A stretch of DNA of 55,441 nt from Oscillospiraceae bacterium (GCA_017436035.1 JAFSDV010000026.1:1-55441), one strand, 5' to 3'. Shown: positions 23,647 to 32,857, counted from the first letter of the stretch. Numbers and translations: made by a program. The notes: generated by a model from the sequence alone, not told the origin.

Positions 23647-25233
23647 TTATCGGATTTTTTGTTTTTTCTTCTTAATCGTTCCTGCAACCAGGTAAAAGCC
23701 CATGATCAGCCAGATCCCTGCCAAAGCGGCAAGCAGTACGATGGAAGCGGTAGGCAGCCCGGAAAGCTCTGCTTTTCCAGCCACCAAATTTCTGCCGCCC
23801 TGATCCAGTCGGTACAGGGAGGAGGTCTCTAAATAAAGCTGCGTAATATCTACCGTGCCGCCGCGGCGAATCGTTTTGACTGCCGATTCAATCAGCTGTC
23901 CGGCGGCGTTGCGTACAGAGGCGGAGCCGTTAAACACCGCGGTTGTAAAGGTGTGCTCTGTGTTCTCCAGCAACAGCTGCGCCGCCTGAATTTTAGCGGA
24001 ATAGTAAAGCTGGTTGTCTTCGCCTGCCCGGGAAAGGTAATCCTGATACTGGGTAGAATTCTGCGCCTTGGAGGTGACGGGAACGTATCCCTCCGTTTGA
24101 GAATAAGCAATCTGGACATCGTTGGTCAGCAGATACTGGGTAAACAGCCAGGAAGCCAGCACCTCCTGAGGGTCTTCCTTGTTAAACACGCAGACCGACG
24201 GACCTTGAGAAATCATTTTTGGATTATCTGTATCGAACTGGGGAACAGTCATAACCTCCAGCTCAAAATCCACCAGCTTTTCTTCCGCGATATCGATCAG
24301 CGGCGCATCCGAGCCCATCCAAGTGGCACCGGCAGTGGAGTCGATCGCAAAGATACACTGACCGGCGTTCAGGAAGTTGGCAGGATAGCTGGAGATTTTG
24401 AAGGTGGAAAAGGCACGGGTCTTTGCGTGCTGCGCAACCGTTTCCAGTATTTGAGTGGTGGTGTCATTGAACAGCAGGATATCACCTTCGTTGGTAGAGT
24501 AGCCTGCGCCCTTCTGTTCCAGCATTTGGATCATCATATTGTCTGTGGACTTGTAAATACAGGGAATCAGCACGTTTTGTCCATTGACCAAAAAACGACC
24601 GTCAGCATCTTTTGCCATAGCAGCCTCAGACACTTCCCAGATAAAATCCCAGGTCAGCGTTTCCGGCAGGGTAAAGCCCAGCTTTTCCACATAGGTCTTG
24701 TTTACATAACACGCCTCGGTGGAGCGCATATAGGGAAGCGCGTAGTATTTTCCGTCCAGCTTACATTCCTCTAAAAACTGAGGAACAAGCTCGTCACGGG
24801 TCGGACCGTCAAACCGAAGCTGACTGCCCCCAAGACCGTACTGTTCATTTGCAAACAGCCCGTCCAGGGGTACGACGGTGTTGTCACCGGACAAATAGGT
24901 AGCGATGTGGTCCGGATAGGTAATACACACATTAGGCGTGGTATCCGTGGCGATGTTGGTGATCACATCGTTATAGATATCGCCGTAATTCACATACAGC
25001 CGCAGATTGACCTTAATATTGGGGTAGAGCGCTTCAAAATCCGTGATCGTCTGCCTGTAAATGGCTACCTGATTCTGATTGTTATCGTTTTTTGCCCAAA
25101 AGGTGATTTCGTACTGCCGGTCTGTATCAAATTCAGAGGGCATGGAAAAGGGCATCATACCTTCCGAACCGTGACAGCCGCAAAGCCCGCATAACGTACA
25201 CAGCAGCAGAACCGCTCCAATGAATCGTTTCAT
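23647..25233 (-). CDS. Sugar ABC transporter substrate-binding protein with an extra C-terminal membrane anchor
   Basis: The 528-residue protein starts with a lipoprotein signal (LLLCTLCGLCGCHG, Cys about residue 20). The family 1 solute-binding domain (about 40-440) includes YEITFWAKNDNNQNQVAIYR, TPNVCITYPDHIATYL and WLFTQYLLTNDVQIAYSQTEGYVPV. Unlike typical members it ends with a hydrophobic helix and a basic tail (VLLAALAGIWLIMGFYLV then KKKKQK). It would therefore be held at both ends. It is the last gene of the four-gene importer operon; its start ATG 25233 overlaps the permease stop (ATGA). Confidence 0.88.
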   Translation of the reverse strand: MKRFIGAVLLLCTLCGLCGCHGSEGMMPFSMPSEFDTDRQYEITFWAKNDNNQNQVAIYRQTITDFEALYPNIKVNLRLYVNYGDIYNDVITNIATDTTPNVCITYPDHIATYLSGDNTVVPLDGLFANEQYGLGGSQLRFDGPTRDELVPQFLEECKLDGKYYALPYMRSTEACYVNKTYVEKLGFTLPETLTWDFIWEVSEAAMAKDADGRFLVNGQNVLIPCIYKSTDNMMIQMLEQKGAGYSTNEGDILLFNDTTTQILETVAQHAKTRAFSTFKISSYPANFLNAGQCIFAIDSTAGATWMGSDAPLIDIAEEKLVDFELEVMTVPQFDTDNPKMISQGPSVCVFNKEDPQEVLASWLFTQYLLTNDVQIAYSQTEGYVPVTSKAQNSTQYQDYLSRAGEDNQLYYSAKIQAAQLLLENTEHTFTTAVFNGSASVRNAAGQLIESAVKTIRRGGTVDITQLYLETSSLYRLDQGGRNLVAGKAELSGLPTASIVLLAALAGIWLIMGFYLVAGTIKKKKQKIR

Positions 25234-26105
25234 CCCTTCATCCCTCCTCTGGACACGCCTGCCATAATCTTCTTCCGGAAGATCAGAAACAGCACGATCA
25301 GCGGCACAGAAATGACGACCACTGCAGCCATCATAGCCGGGATATTTTCTCTGCCGAAGCCGTTTTCCCGGATCTCCTGAATACCGTTGGATACAAGAAA
25401 ATATGCCTGATCGTCGGTGATCAGCCGGGGCCATACATAGCTGTTCCAGCACTCAATGACCTTCAGGATGGTAATAGTGATCAGGGTGGGCTTGCAAATG
25501 GGGATCATCACCTTCAGCAGGTACTTCAGGTCTGATGTGCCGTCTACCTTTGCGGCATAGTACAGCTCATCAGGGATCTGAGAAAAGTTTTCCTTCAGCA
25601 GGTAAATGTAGAACACCGATGCCACCGAAGGCAGGATCAGACCCATAAAGGTATTGCGCAGCTCCAGCTCGGTCACGGTGACAAAGTTGGTAATGATCAC
25701 CAGCTCACTGGGGATCATCATTAGTGACAGAAACAGGGTGAACGCCAGATTTTTACCCCGGAACTCCAGCCGGGAGAAGGCGAATGCCGCCAAGACTGTT
25801 ACTACCAGCATAATGGCGGTAGTGGCAAGGGTAAAGATCAGGGTGTTCAGCAGGTAATCCGCAAGGGGAACAGAGGTGAATACATCCAAATAGTTTTGCA
25901 GCGTAGGGGAGAGGGTGAAGAGCTGGGGAATAAATTCCGAATTGTATGCGCCGTAGCTTTTTAAGGAGGTGAGCACCATCCAGTAAAAGGGAAACAGCAC
26001 CATCAAGCCCCAAATTGTTAAAAAGGTATAGATCAACACATTCCGGATGCGCTGCTTGTGCTTGGCAGCGTGTTCCAGATTCTTAAAGTCCGATCGTTTA
26101 TCCAT
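25230..26105 (-). CDS. Sugar ABC transporter permease, UgpE/MalG type
   Basis: The 291-residue protein has six predicted helices and the EAA loop YYAAKVDGTSDLKYLLKVMI (about residues 190-210) that docks on the ATPase. N-terminal LTIWGLMVLFPFYWMVLTS is typical of MalG/UgpE. The start ATG 26105 follows AGGTGA by six bases; an in-frame GTG three codons upstream overlaps that RBS. It pairs with the following permease to form the channel. Confidence 0.9.
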   Translation of the reverse strand: MDKRSDFKNLEHAAKHKQRIRNVLIYTFLTIWGLMVLFPFYWMVLTSLKSYGAYNSEFIPQLFTLSPTLQNYLDVFTSVPLADYLLNTLIFTLATTAIMLVVTVLAAFAFSRLEFRGKNLAFTLFLSLMMIPSELVIITNFVTVTELELRNTFMGLILPSVASVFYIYLLKENFSQIPDELYYAAKVDGTSDLKYLLKVMIPICKPTLITITILKVIECWNSYVWPRLITDDQAYFLVSNGIQEIRENGFGRENIPAMMAAVVVISVPLIVLFLIFRKKIMAGVSRGGMKG

Positions 26106-26115
26106 GGCAGTCACC

Positions 26116-27009
26116 TCAATGGTAATGAACGTGTTTCCGGCTGACCAGCAGATTGATGCAGGTGATGGTCAGGACAATGGCAAACAGCAGGATTGCGGCA
26201 GCGGAGGCATAGGATGGGTAACCGCCGCTGTTTCCGTAAAGCATATCGTAAACATAGCCTACGATGGTGTTCATACCTGCGGCGTTCAGATCTGTGCCAA
26301 ACAGAGCCACCGCATCGGAATAGGCCTTGAACGCACCGATAAAGCCGGTGATGATCAGATAGAACACAGAGGGGGAGATCATGGGCAGAGTAATCTTCGT
26401 GAACATCCGCAGCCGGGAAGTGCCGTCTACCTTGGCGGCGTTGTAATAGGTCTGGTTTACGGAAGCCAGCGCGCCGGTGAGGATCAGGATCTTGAAGGGC
26501 ATGACCACCCACACAGTGTAGAAGCACAGCACGAACATTTTTGCCCAGTAAGGACCGTCGATAAAGTCCACGGATTCACCGCCAAACCAGTTGATCAGCA
26601 GGTTTACAAAGCCGTCGGTGTAAGCGGTGGGCTTAAACAGGATCATAAAAACCAAACCCACTGCCAGGGTGTTTGTGACATAAGGCAGGAAGTATACCGT
26701 CTGATACAGATTCCGCAGGGGGCGGATGGCGTTCAGTCCTACAGAGATCAGCAGGGCAATGCCGGTGGACAGGGGGACGGTGATAACCACTAAAATCAAG
26801 GTGTTTTGCAGAGCCTGCAGGAAATAAGGGTCCTGCAGGACATAGGCGTAGTTATAAAGACCGATGCCAAAGAAGGTCTGGGAGGCAGAGTTGTAGCCCT
26901 CTTCCAGAGAGTAGATCAGCACATCGATCAGCGGGTATACCAAAAACACACCCAAAAACACGATGGCAGGAAGCAAATACAGCCAGCCTTTGAAGTTTTG
27001 CTTTTTCAT
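26116..27009 (-). CDS. Sugar ABC transporter permease, UgpA/MalF type
   Basis: The 297-residue protein has six helices, N-terminal LYLLPAIVFLGVFLVYPLID, and the EAA loop YYNAAKVDGTSRLRMFTKIT. It forms the translocation channel with the UgpE-type protein. GGGAG precedes ATG 27009. The substrate is probably a glycerol-phosphate-like compound or an oligosaccharide; the family assignment alone does not decide. Confidence 0.9.
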   Translation of the reverse strand: MKKQNFKGWLYLLPAIVFLGVFLVYPLIDVLIYSLEEGYNSASQTFFGIGLYNYAYVLQDPYFLQALQNTLILVVITVPLSTGIALLISVGLNAIRPLRNLYQTVYFLPYVTNTLAVGLVFMILFKPTAYTDGFVNLLINWFGGESVDFIDGPYWAKMFVLCFYTVWVVMPFKILILTGALASVNQTYYNAAKVDGTSRLRMFTKITLPMISPSVFYLIITGFIGAFKAYSDAVALFGTDLNAAGMNTIVGYVYDMLYGNSGGYPSYASAAAILLFAIVLTITCINLLVSRKHVHYH

Positions 27010-27024
27010 AAGTGCTTCTCCCTG

Positions 27025-28128
27025 TTAGTCGGCGCGGAAAGCAACGCGCGCATGGGTGGATTCGTTGAACAGGAAAACCTTGCTGGGCTTCAGGGAGAAG
27101 CGGATGACCGGATTGGTTACATCCACCTTGTTTTCCGCACTGATAATGGAACGGATGGTCCGGTTTTCAGAAGCGTCATGGGTGCTGACCACGCTGATGT
27201 CCCGACCCATCACTTCGATACCGCTCAGCTTGCAGCACAGTGCGCCCTGTTCATCGGGGATAAAGCCCTCGGGACGGATACCTACGCAGACCTGCTGGTC
27301 TGCTGCTCCGGGAACATCCAGCACAGCAGCGTTGCCGATATACAGCTGCCCGTCCCGCACACAGCCGGTAAAAACATTGATGGGAGGTGTGCCCAAAAAT
27401 TTCGCCACAAACAGATTGGCAGGATCGTCATAGACCTCCTGGGGCTTGCCAATCTGCTGGACCACACCGTCCTTCATCACCACGATCAGATCGGAGATGC
27501 TCATAGCTTCTTCCTGATCATGGGTCACGAATACGGTGGTAATGCCGGTCTGGGTTTGAATCCGCTTCAGCTCCTCCCGGGTCTGCAGGCGCAGCCGGGC
27601 GTCCAGATTGGACAAAGGCTCATCCAGCAGCAGCACCCGGGGCATTTTCACCAGTGCCCGGGCAATGGCGACCCGCTGCTGCTGACCGCCGGAAAGCTCA
27701 CTGGGCTTCCGGTCCATGAGGGTTTCGATCTGAACAAGCCGGGCGGCATCATAGGCCTTTTCCAGCATTTGCTCTTTACTGAGCTTATCCTTGCCCTTCA
27801 GATTCTGCAAAGGGAAGAGAATATTTTGCAGTACCGTCAGGTGGGGATAGAGGGCGTAATTCTGAAAGACCAAACCGACTCCCCGGTTTTCCGCAGGCAG
27901 ATCTGTAACATCTTCATCGCCGAAAAAAATGCGTCCGCCGGTAGGCTTTTGCAGTCCGGAGAGCAGATTCAGGGTTGTACTTTTTCCACAGCCGGAGGGG
28001 CCCAGCAGACCAATCAGCTTACCGTCGGGAATTTCGAAGGTAAAATCGTGGACAGCCACCACTTCTTTACCGGATTTTTTATCCCGGCTGGGATAGATCT
28101 TTGTCAGATTTTGCAGCGTTACGTTCAT
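27025..28128 (-). CDS. Sugar ABC transporter ATP-binding protein, UgpC/MsmX type
   Basis: The 367-residue ATPase has Walker A GPSGCGKST (about residue 43), Q-loop VFQNYALYPH, signature LSGGQQQRVAIARAL, Walker B LLLDEPLSNLDA and H-loop VFVTHDQ, then a TOBE/MalK-like regulatory domain (about 240-367). It is the first gene of the operon. AAAGGGA precedes ATG 28128. Many clostridia have a separate shared MsmX ATPase; here the ATPase is encoded with its own permeases and binding protein, making a complete importer. Confidence 0.93.
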   Translation of the reverse strand: MNVTLQNLTKIYPSRDKKSGKEVVAVHDFTFEIPDGKLIGLLGPSGCGKSTTLNLLSGLQKPTGGRIFFGDEDVTDLPAENRGVGLVFQNYALYPHLTVLQNILFPLQNLKGKDKLSKEQMLEKAYDAARLVQIETLMDRKPSELSGGQQQRVAIARALVKMPRVLLLDEPLSNLDARLRLQTREELKRIQTQTGITTVFVTHDQEEAMSISDLIVVMKDGVVQQIGKPQEVYDDPANLFVAKFLGTPPINVFTGCVRDGQLYIGNAAVLDVPGAADQQVCVGIRPEGFIPDEQGALCCKLSGIEVMGRDISVVSTHDASENRTIRSIISAENKVDVTNPVIRFSLKPSKVFLFNESTHARVAFRAD

Positions 28129-28182
28129 ACGATCCCTTTCCTTATAATCAAATTTCTGGTGGGTTTGTAAAGCTTTGCCTAT

Positions 28183-28211
28183 ATTATAAGTTTTTTCGGG
28201 CGTGTTTTCAA
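28183..28211 (-). promoter_or_regulatory. Promoter of the sugar ABC importer operon
   Basis: On the minus strand TTGAAA (28211-28206), 17 bases, TATAAT (28188-28183). Confidence 0.75.
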
Positions 28212-28242
28212 GAGGGTGTTTCTATTTCCTGCGTCGGTGCTG

Positions 28243-28272
28243 TTTGACAAGGACGGGGAAGAAAGCTATAAT
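28243..28272 (+). promoter_or_regulatory. Promoter of the RNA methyltransferase gene
   Basis: TTGACA (28243-28248), 18 bases, TATAAT (28267-28272), 29 bases before the start codon. Confidence 0.78.
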
Positions 28273-28300
28273 GATTAAAACAGTACATAGGAGAAGAACT

Positions 28301-29110
28301 ATGCCGAATGTGGTTGAAATTCAGGAGTTTGAAGCGCCGGAGCTGGACATCTATGCCCGACTGACAGAAGCCCAGCTTCTGAACCGGTTTGACCCGAAAA
28401 GGGCGCTGTTTATTGCGGAAAGTCCCAAGGTCATTCAGCGGGCACTGGATGCAGGCTATGAGCCGGTATCTGTACTTGTAGAGCGCAGCAGGATGACCGG
28501 AGAGTCCTTGGAGGTCATTGACCGGTGCGGGAATATTCCGGTGTATACAGCGCAGATGGATGTACTTACAAAGCTTACCGGCTATCAGCTGACTCGGGGA
28601 CTGTTGTGCGCCATGCGCCGCCCGCCCCTGCCGGAGCTGCAGCAGGTGCTGTCGGGTGCCCGGCGGATCGCGGTGCTGGAGGAAATCATGAATCCTACCA
28701 ATGTGGGTGCTATATTCCGCTCCGCGGCAGCACTGGGCATGGATGCGGTGCTGCTCACCGGTGGCTGCAGTGACCCTCTTTACCGCCGCGCTGCCCGGGT
28801 CAGTATGGGCACAGTGTTTCAAGTGCCATGGACCTTTGTGGAGGACTGCTGGCAGGAGCAGCTGAGTGCTTTGGGCTTCAAAACAGCAGCTATGGCACTG
28901 ACGGATCAATCGGTGTCTGTTGAGGATCCGTCTTTACAGGAAGCAGAAAAGCTGGCGATCGTATTAGGCTCGGAGGGTGACGGCTTAGCACCTGCCACCA
29001 TTGCCTGCTGCGATTATACAGTCCGTATCCCGATGGCCCACGGCGTGGATTCGCTGAACGTGGCGGCAGCCAGCGCAGTGGCGTTTTGGCAGCTCCGGGT
29101 TCGGGGATGA
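28301..29110 (+). CDS. SpoU/TrmH-family RNA 2'-O-methyltransferase
   Basis: The 269-residue enzyme has an N-terminal substrate-binding part (about 1-105) and a SPOUT knot: motif 1 EIMNPTNVGAIFRSAAALG, motif 2 VLGSEGDGL, motif 3 IPMAHGVDSLNVAAASAVA. SPOUT enzymes of this group methylate a ribose in rRNA or tRNA with SAM; the exact target is not predictable. ATG 28301 is chosen because AGGAGAAG lies just upstream and the promoter makes earlier starts untranscribed. Confidence 0.9.
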   Translation: MPNVVEIQEFEAPELDIYARLTEAQLLNRFDPKRALFIAESPKVIQRALDAGYEPVSVLVERSRMTGESLEVIDRCGNIPVYTAQMDVLTKLTGYQLTRGLLCAMRRPPLPELQQVLSGARRIAVLEEIMNPTNVGAIFRSAAALGMDAVLLTGGCSDPLYRRAARVSMGTVFQVPWTFVEDCWQEQLSALGFKTAAMALTDQSVSVEDPSLQEAEKLAIVLGSEGDGLAPATIACCDYTVRIPMAHGVDSLNVAAASAVAFWQLRVRG

Positions 29111-29125
29111 GCGGCAATAGGCTGT

Positions 29126-29154
29126 TTGACATTGAGTTGCAGGAACGTTATAAT
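29126..29154 (+). promoter_or_regulatory. Consensus promoter of the sulfite-reductase-like/importer operon
   Basis: TTGACA (29126-29131), 17 bases, TATAAT (29149-29154): a perfect sigma-A consensus, 30 bases before the start codon. Confidence 0.85.
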
Positions 29155-29183
29155 AAAAGTGTCTGAATATTATGGGAGGTACG

Positions 29184-30158
29184 ATGATGAAGATCAGTGA
29201 ACATGCGGTAATCCGGACTGTGGAGGGACAGAAGGTAAGCTGCGCTCTGCCGGCAGAAGAGGTGGCACGGGTCAAGGGCTTAGGCTGCCTGTGGGATAAG
29301 CGGACAGAGGACCGGTTTAATGTGCGGGTGATCACAGTCAATGGCAAGCTGACCGGAGAAAAGCTGTCAGCTATTGCGGAAGCGGCGCAGCGGTTTGGCA
29401 GCGGTGAGGCGGCAATGACCTCCCGGCTGACCATTGAGATACAAAGCGTTCCTTTTGAAAATATTGAGCCCATGCGGGAATTTTTGGCGCAGTACGGATT
29501 GGAGAGCGGCGGCACAGGTCCGAAGGTCCGACCGGTGGTTTCCTGCAAGGGTACAAGCTGCCAGTACGGTCTGATTGATACCTTCAGCCTCTCAGAGAAG
29601 ATCCATACCCGCTTTTATAAGGAATATCACGGGGTCAAGCTGCCCCATAAGTTTAAGATCGCCGTTGGCGGCTGCCCCAACAACTGCGTCAAGCCCAATC
29701 TGAACGATCTGGGCGTGGTAGGTCAGCGGGTCCCGGTGGTGGATGCGGAGCAATGCAAGGGCTGTAAGACCTGCCAGCTGGAAAAGGCATGTCCCGTCCG
29801 TGTTGCCCATGTGGAGGACGGCAAGGTGGTCATCGATCCCGAGGCATGTAAGCATTGCGGTCGGTGCGTGGGCAAGTGCCCGTTCCATGTAACGGACCGG
29901 TTTATAAATGGCTACCGGGTCTATTTGGGTGGTCGCTGGGGCAAGGATTTTGCCCACGGAAAGCCTATGGATCAGCTTTTTGCCACAGAAGAGGAAGTGC
30001 TGGAGGTTGTGGAAAAGGCAATTTTGCTGTTCAGAGATCGGGGCAGTGCCGGTGAGCGTTTTGCCGACACCGTTAATCGGATCGGGTTCGAGGAAGCCTG
30101 CCGTATACTGGAATCAGATGACCTTCTGAAGCGGAAAGCGGAGATTTTAAGCAAGTGA
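29184..30158 (+). CDS. Siroheme/4Fe-4S sulfite or nitrite reductase-like protein (AsrC-like)
   Basis: The 324-residue protein has a ferredoxin-like half-domain (about 1-115), the siroheme-cluster cysteines in VVSCKGTSCQYG and VGGCPNNCVKP, and two inserted 4Fe-4S ferredoxin motifs, CKGCKTCQLEKACP and CKHCGRCVGKCP (about 190-235). This order resembles AsrC, the anaerobic sulfite reductase subunit of clostridia and Salmonella. No asrA or asrB adjoins it, so electron delivery and substrate are uncertain. The start is ATG 29184 or 29187; the earlier ATG 29172 is part of the RBS region. It overlaps the importer's binding-protein gene. Confidence 0.82.
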   Translation: MMKISEHAVIRTVEGQKVSCALPAEEVARVKGLGCLWDKRTEDRFNVRVITVNGKLTGEKLSAIAEAAQRFGSGEAAMTSRLTIEIQSVPFENIEPMREFLAQYGLESGGTGPKVRPVVSCKGTSCQYGLIDTFSLSEKIHTRFYKEYHGVKLPHKFKIAVGGCPNNCVKPNLNDLGVVGQRVPVVDAEQCKGCKTCQLEKACPVRVAHVEDGKVVIDPEACKHCGRCVGKCPFHVTDRFINGYRVYLGGRWGKDFAHGKPMDQLFATEEEVLEVVEKAILLFRDRGSAGERFADTVNRIGFEEACRILESDDLLKRKAEILSK

Positions 30159-31108
30159 AACGCAGACTGATCGGGATATTCCTTACTGCACTTTTGCTTA
30201 CAGGGTGTGCATTCCAAAATCCCATAGGCTCGGAAGGAAGCTGGTCCTATACCTTTACTGACAGTACAGGTGCGGCGGTGAGGCTGACAAAAAAACCCCG
30301 GCGGGTGGCGGTGCTGTTCTCCTCCTATGCGGAGATCTGGACCCTTGCCGGCGGAACGGTAGAGGTAACGGTTGGCGAGAGCGTGGAACGGGGCTTCGCC
30401 TCGGAGGATGCGAAGCTGGTGGATGCCGGCGCAGGCAAAACGATTGATATGGAGCTGCTGCTGGCGGCGCAGCCGGATCTGGTGATCGGTTCAGCGGATA
30501 TTACGGCGCAGGTGGAAGCCTGTAGAGTGGCAGCGCAGGCGGGCATCCCGGCGGCGGTGTTCCGGGTGGATACATTTGAAGAATATCTGGGTATGCTGAA
30601 GATCTGCACAGATATCACCGGGGACGCCCAGGCATATCAGACCAACGGAACGGCGGTGGCAGAACGGGTGGAAAAGATCCTGTCTGCGGCGCAGGCGCGC
30701 CGGTCGGAAGCAAAACGGATTTTATTTATCCGGGCGGGCAGTCAGTATGCTTCCTCCAAGGCCAAGCGGGCGCCGGAAAATTTTGTGTGCATTATGCTCG
30801 ATGAATTGGGTGCGTATAACATTGCCGATGAAGCGCAGATGCTGTTGGACGGACTATCCCTGGAGGAGATCCTGCTGCAGGACCCGGAATGTATATTCCT
30901 GACCACTATGGGCAGCGAGGCTGCTGCAGTCAGCTACATACAGGACCTTTTTCAGCAGGATGGCTGGAAGGAGCTGGGGGCGGTGAAGAACGGAAGCTGC
31001 ATCTTCCTCCAAAAGGAGCTGTTCCATTTTAAGCCCAATGGCCGGTGGGCAGAGGCGTATGAAATGCTGGCAGAGTATTTGTATCCGGAGTTCGATATTG
31101 ATGAATAA
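30155..31108 (+). CDS. Iron/corrinoid-type ABC transporter substrate-binding lipoprotein
   Basis: The 317-residue protein has a lipoprotein signal (FLTALLLTGCAF, Cys about 18) and the class III binding fold of FhuD/BtuF: RVAVLFSSYAEIWTLAGG, LLLAAQPDLVIG and LLDGLSLEEILLQDPECIFL, joined by a long helix. Ligands of this fold are siderophores, heme or cobalamin. The start is GTG 30155, which overlaps the stop of the reductase gene (GTGA); this argues that reductase and importer are one operon. Confidence 0.87.
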   Translation: MKRRLIGIFLTALLLTGCAFQNPIGSEGSWSYTFTDSTGAAVRLTKKPRRVAVLFSSYAEIWTLAGGTVEVTVGESVERGFASEDAKLVDAGAGKTIDMELLLAAQPDLVIGSADITAQVEACRVAAQAGIPAAVFRVDTFEEYLGMLKICTDITGDAQAYQTNGTAVAERVEKILSAAQARRSEAKRILFIRAGSQYASSKAKRAPENFVCIMLDELGAYNIADEAQMLLDGLSLEEILLQDPECIFLTTMGSEAAAVSYIQDLFQQDGWKELGAVKNGSCIFLQKELFHFKPNGRWAEAYEMLAEYLYPEFDIDE

Positions 31109-32099
31109 GAACAAGAACAGGTCCTTTTGGTGGCTGACGGTGCTGCTTTTAGTACTGACTGGGGCGGCTGCCTTTTTGGGACTGCGGTACGGCAGCGCGA
31201 AGCTAAGCCTTTCGGAAGTGCTGGCGGGGCTTTTGCGGCTGGACCCGCAGAGCGTCTATACAAAGATCCTGTGGGTAGTCAGACTGCCTCATGTAGCGGC
31301 ATGTGTGCTGGCGGGCGCAGGTCTGGCGGTCAGTGGCGTGCTGCTGCAGAATGCTGTGAACAATCCCCTGGCAGGACCGAATATCATCGGCGTCAATGCC
31401 GGTGCGGGCTTTGCGATGGTGCTGGGGCTGTGTATCGCGCCGATGGCATACGGACTGCAATCGGTGATGGCCTTTGCAGGCGCGTTTGCCTGTACGGTAC
31501 TGATCGTGCTGACTGCAAACCGGGCAGGGGGCTCAAAGGTGACGATCGTGCTGGCAGGCGTGGCAGTGTCTGCTTTGCTCAGCGCGGGGATTTCCTTGTT
31601 GAAGCTGCTGTACCCGGACGTAGCGATCATTTACAGCTATTTTTCCGTTGGCGGTGTCAGCGGCGTGACCTTTCAGCAGCTGAAGCTGCCTGCCGGGATT
31701 ATACTGGCGGTGCTGGCGGCGTCGGTGGTACTGGCAGGTCGGCTGAACCTGCTGTGTTTAGGGGATTCTATGGCGCAGACACTGGGCGTGCGCGCCAAGC
31801 TTGTGCGGATTGTTTCGCTGCTGCTGGCAAGCGCGTCAGCAGGTGCGGTGGTGTCCTTTGCGGGGCTGCTGGGCTTTGTAGGACTGATGATCCCCCACAT
31901 GGCGCGAAAAATAACCGGCAGCGGCGATGTGCGCAAGCTGATACCGGTTTCTGTCCTGTTGGGCGCGATGCTGGTGCTGTTGGCAGATCTGCTGGGACGG
32001 GTGCTGTTTGCACCGTCGGAGATCCCGGCGGGCATTATCACCGCATTGATTGGTGCGCCTTTCTTTTTTGTGCTGCTGCTAAGGAGGAACAGGCTGTGA
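31101..32099 (+). CDS. Iron/corrinoid-type ABC transporter permease (FecCD/BtuC family)
   Basis: The 332-residue protein has about ten helices and the family's landmarks: RLPHVAACVLAGAGLAVSG, LLQNAVNNPLAGPNIIGVNAG, LGFVGLMIPHMARKITG (coupling helix) and the C-terminal PSEIPAGIITALIGAPFFF. It dimerises as the import channel. The start is ATG 31101, overlapping the binding-protein stop by eight bases. Confidence 0.92.
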   Translation: MNKNKNRSFWWLTVLLLVLTGAAAFLGLRYGSAKLSLSEVLAGLLRLDPQSVYTKILWVVRLPHVAACVLAGAGLAVSGVLLQNAVNNPLAGPNIIGVNAGAGFAMVLGLCIAPMAYGLQSVMAFAGAFACTVLIVLTANRAGGSKVTIVLAGVAVSALLSAGISLLKLLYPDVAIIYSYFSVGGVSGVTFQQLKLPAGIILAVLAASVVLAGRLNLLCLGDSMAQTLGVRAKLVRIVSLLLASASAGAVVSFAGLLGFVGLMIPHMARKITGSGDVRKLIPVSVLLGAMLVLLADLLGRVLFAPSEIPAGIITALIGAPFFFVLLLRRNRL

Positions 32100-32857
32100 A
32101 GGTGACTTTTGAGCACGTAGCCGCCGGTTATCGAAAAAAACCGGTGCTGAGAGATGTATCGTTTACAGTTCCTGAAGGTAGTGTTACAGCCCTGATCGGC
32201 AGAAACGGCGCGGGAAAATCTACGCTTTTGCGCTGTCTTACCGGAGAAAAGACCGACTATCAGGGCAAGATTCTGCTGGACGGGAAAGAGGTCCGGTCTA
32301 TGGAGCTGGCTGAGCGTACCCATATGCTGGCGAGCCTGCCCCAAATGCTGCCCAGACCCCATGTGACGGTTTGGGAATTGGTCAGCTTCGGAAGAACGCC
32401 CTATATACCGCTGACAGGAACGCTTTCGGACAAAGATCAAGCTGCGGTGGATCGGGCGATCAGTGCGGTAGGAATAGAAGCGTTTCGTGACAGCTTTGTG
32501 GATACCCTTTCAGGCGGGGAGCTGAAAAAAGCCTTTTTTGCTATGACCCTGGCACAGGATACACCGGTGGTGGTGCTGGATGAGCCTACTGCCCATTTGG
32601 ATGCGTACAACCGCTTTTCTTTTTTAGAGCTGATTACCCGGATGGGCAAGCAGCTGGGAAAGACTTTTTTGGTGGTGATGCACGAATTGCCGGAGATCCT
32701 TCGCTATGCAGACCGGATCGCGGTCCTGCAGGATGGACAGGTCGCGTTTGAAGGTACGCCGGAGGAATGTTTGGAAACAGGCGTTCCTGAAAGCTGTTTT
32801 CAGCTGTGCATTACCGGAAGCAGGGAACACGGCTACGCAGCAATACCGAATAAATAA
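32096..32857 (+). CDS. Iron/corrinoid-type ABC transporter ATP-binding protein
   Basis: The 253-residue ATPase has Walker A GRNGAGKST (about residue 35), Q-loop SLPQM, a signature changed to LSGGELKKAFFAM where LSGGQ is usual, Walker B VVVLDEPTAHLD and H-loop VMHEL. Start GTG 32096 overlaps the permease stop (GTGA) and follows AAGGAGG. The same DNA is open in frame far upstream, but that reading crosses the permease gene and is not real. A strong terminator follows. Confidence 0.9.
   Translation: MKVTFEHVAAGYRKKPVLRDVSFTVPEGSVTALIGRNGAGKSTLLRCLTGEKTDYQGKILLDGKEVRSMELAERTHMLASLPQMLPRPHVTVWELVSFGRTPYIPLTGTLSDKDQAAVDRAISAVGIEAFRDSFVDTLSGGELKKAFFAMTLAQDTPVVVLDEPTAHLDAYNRFSFLELITRMGKQLGKTFLVVMHELPEILRYADRIAVLQDGQVAFEGTPEECLETGVPESCFQLCITGSREHGYAAIPNK

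Noticed and set aside
29172-29183. Earlier ATG start for the sulfite-reductase-like gene
   Set aside because: The GGGAGGT that serves as RBS lies within and just after that ATG, so ATG 29184/29187 is the start.
31127-32095. Upstream in-frame extension of the importer ATPase gene through the permease
   Set aside because: The extension has Gly/Arg/Cys-rich noise and overlaps the permease, whose own frame shows conserved motifs; GTG 32096 with AAGGAGG is the real start.
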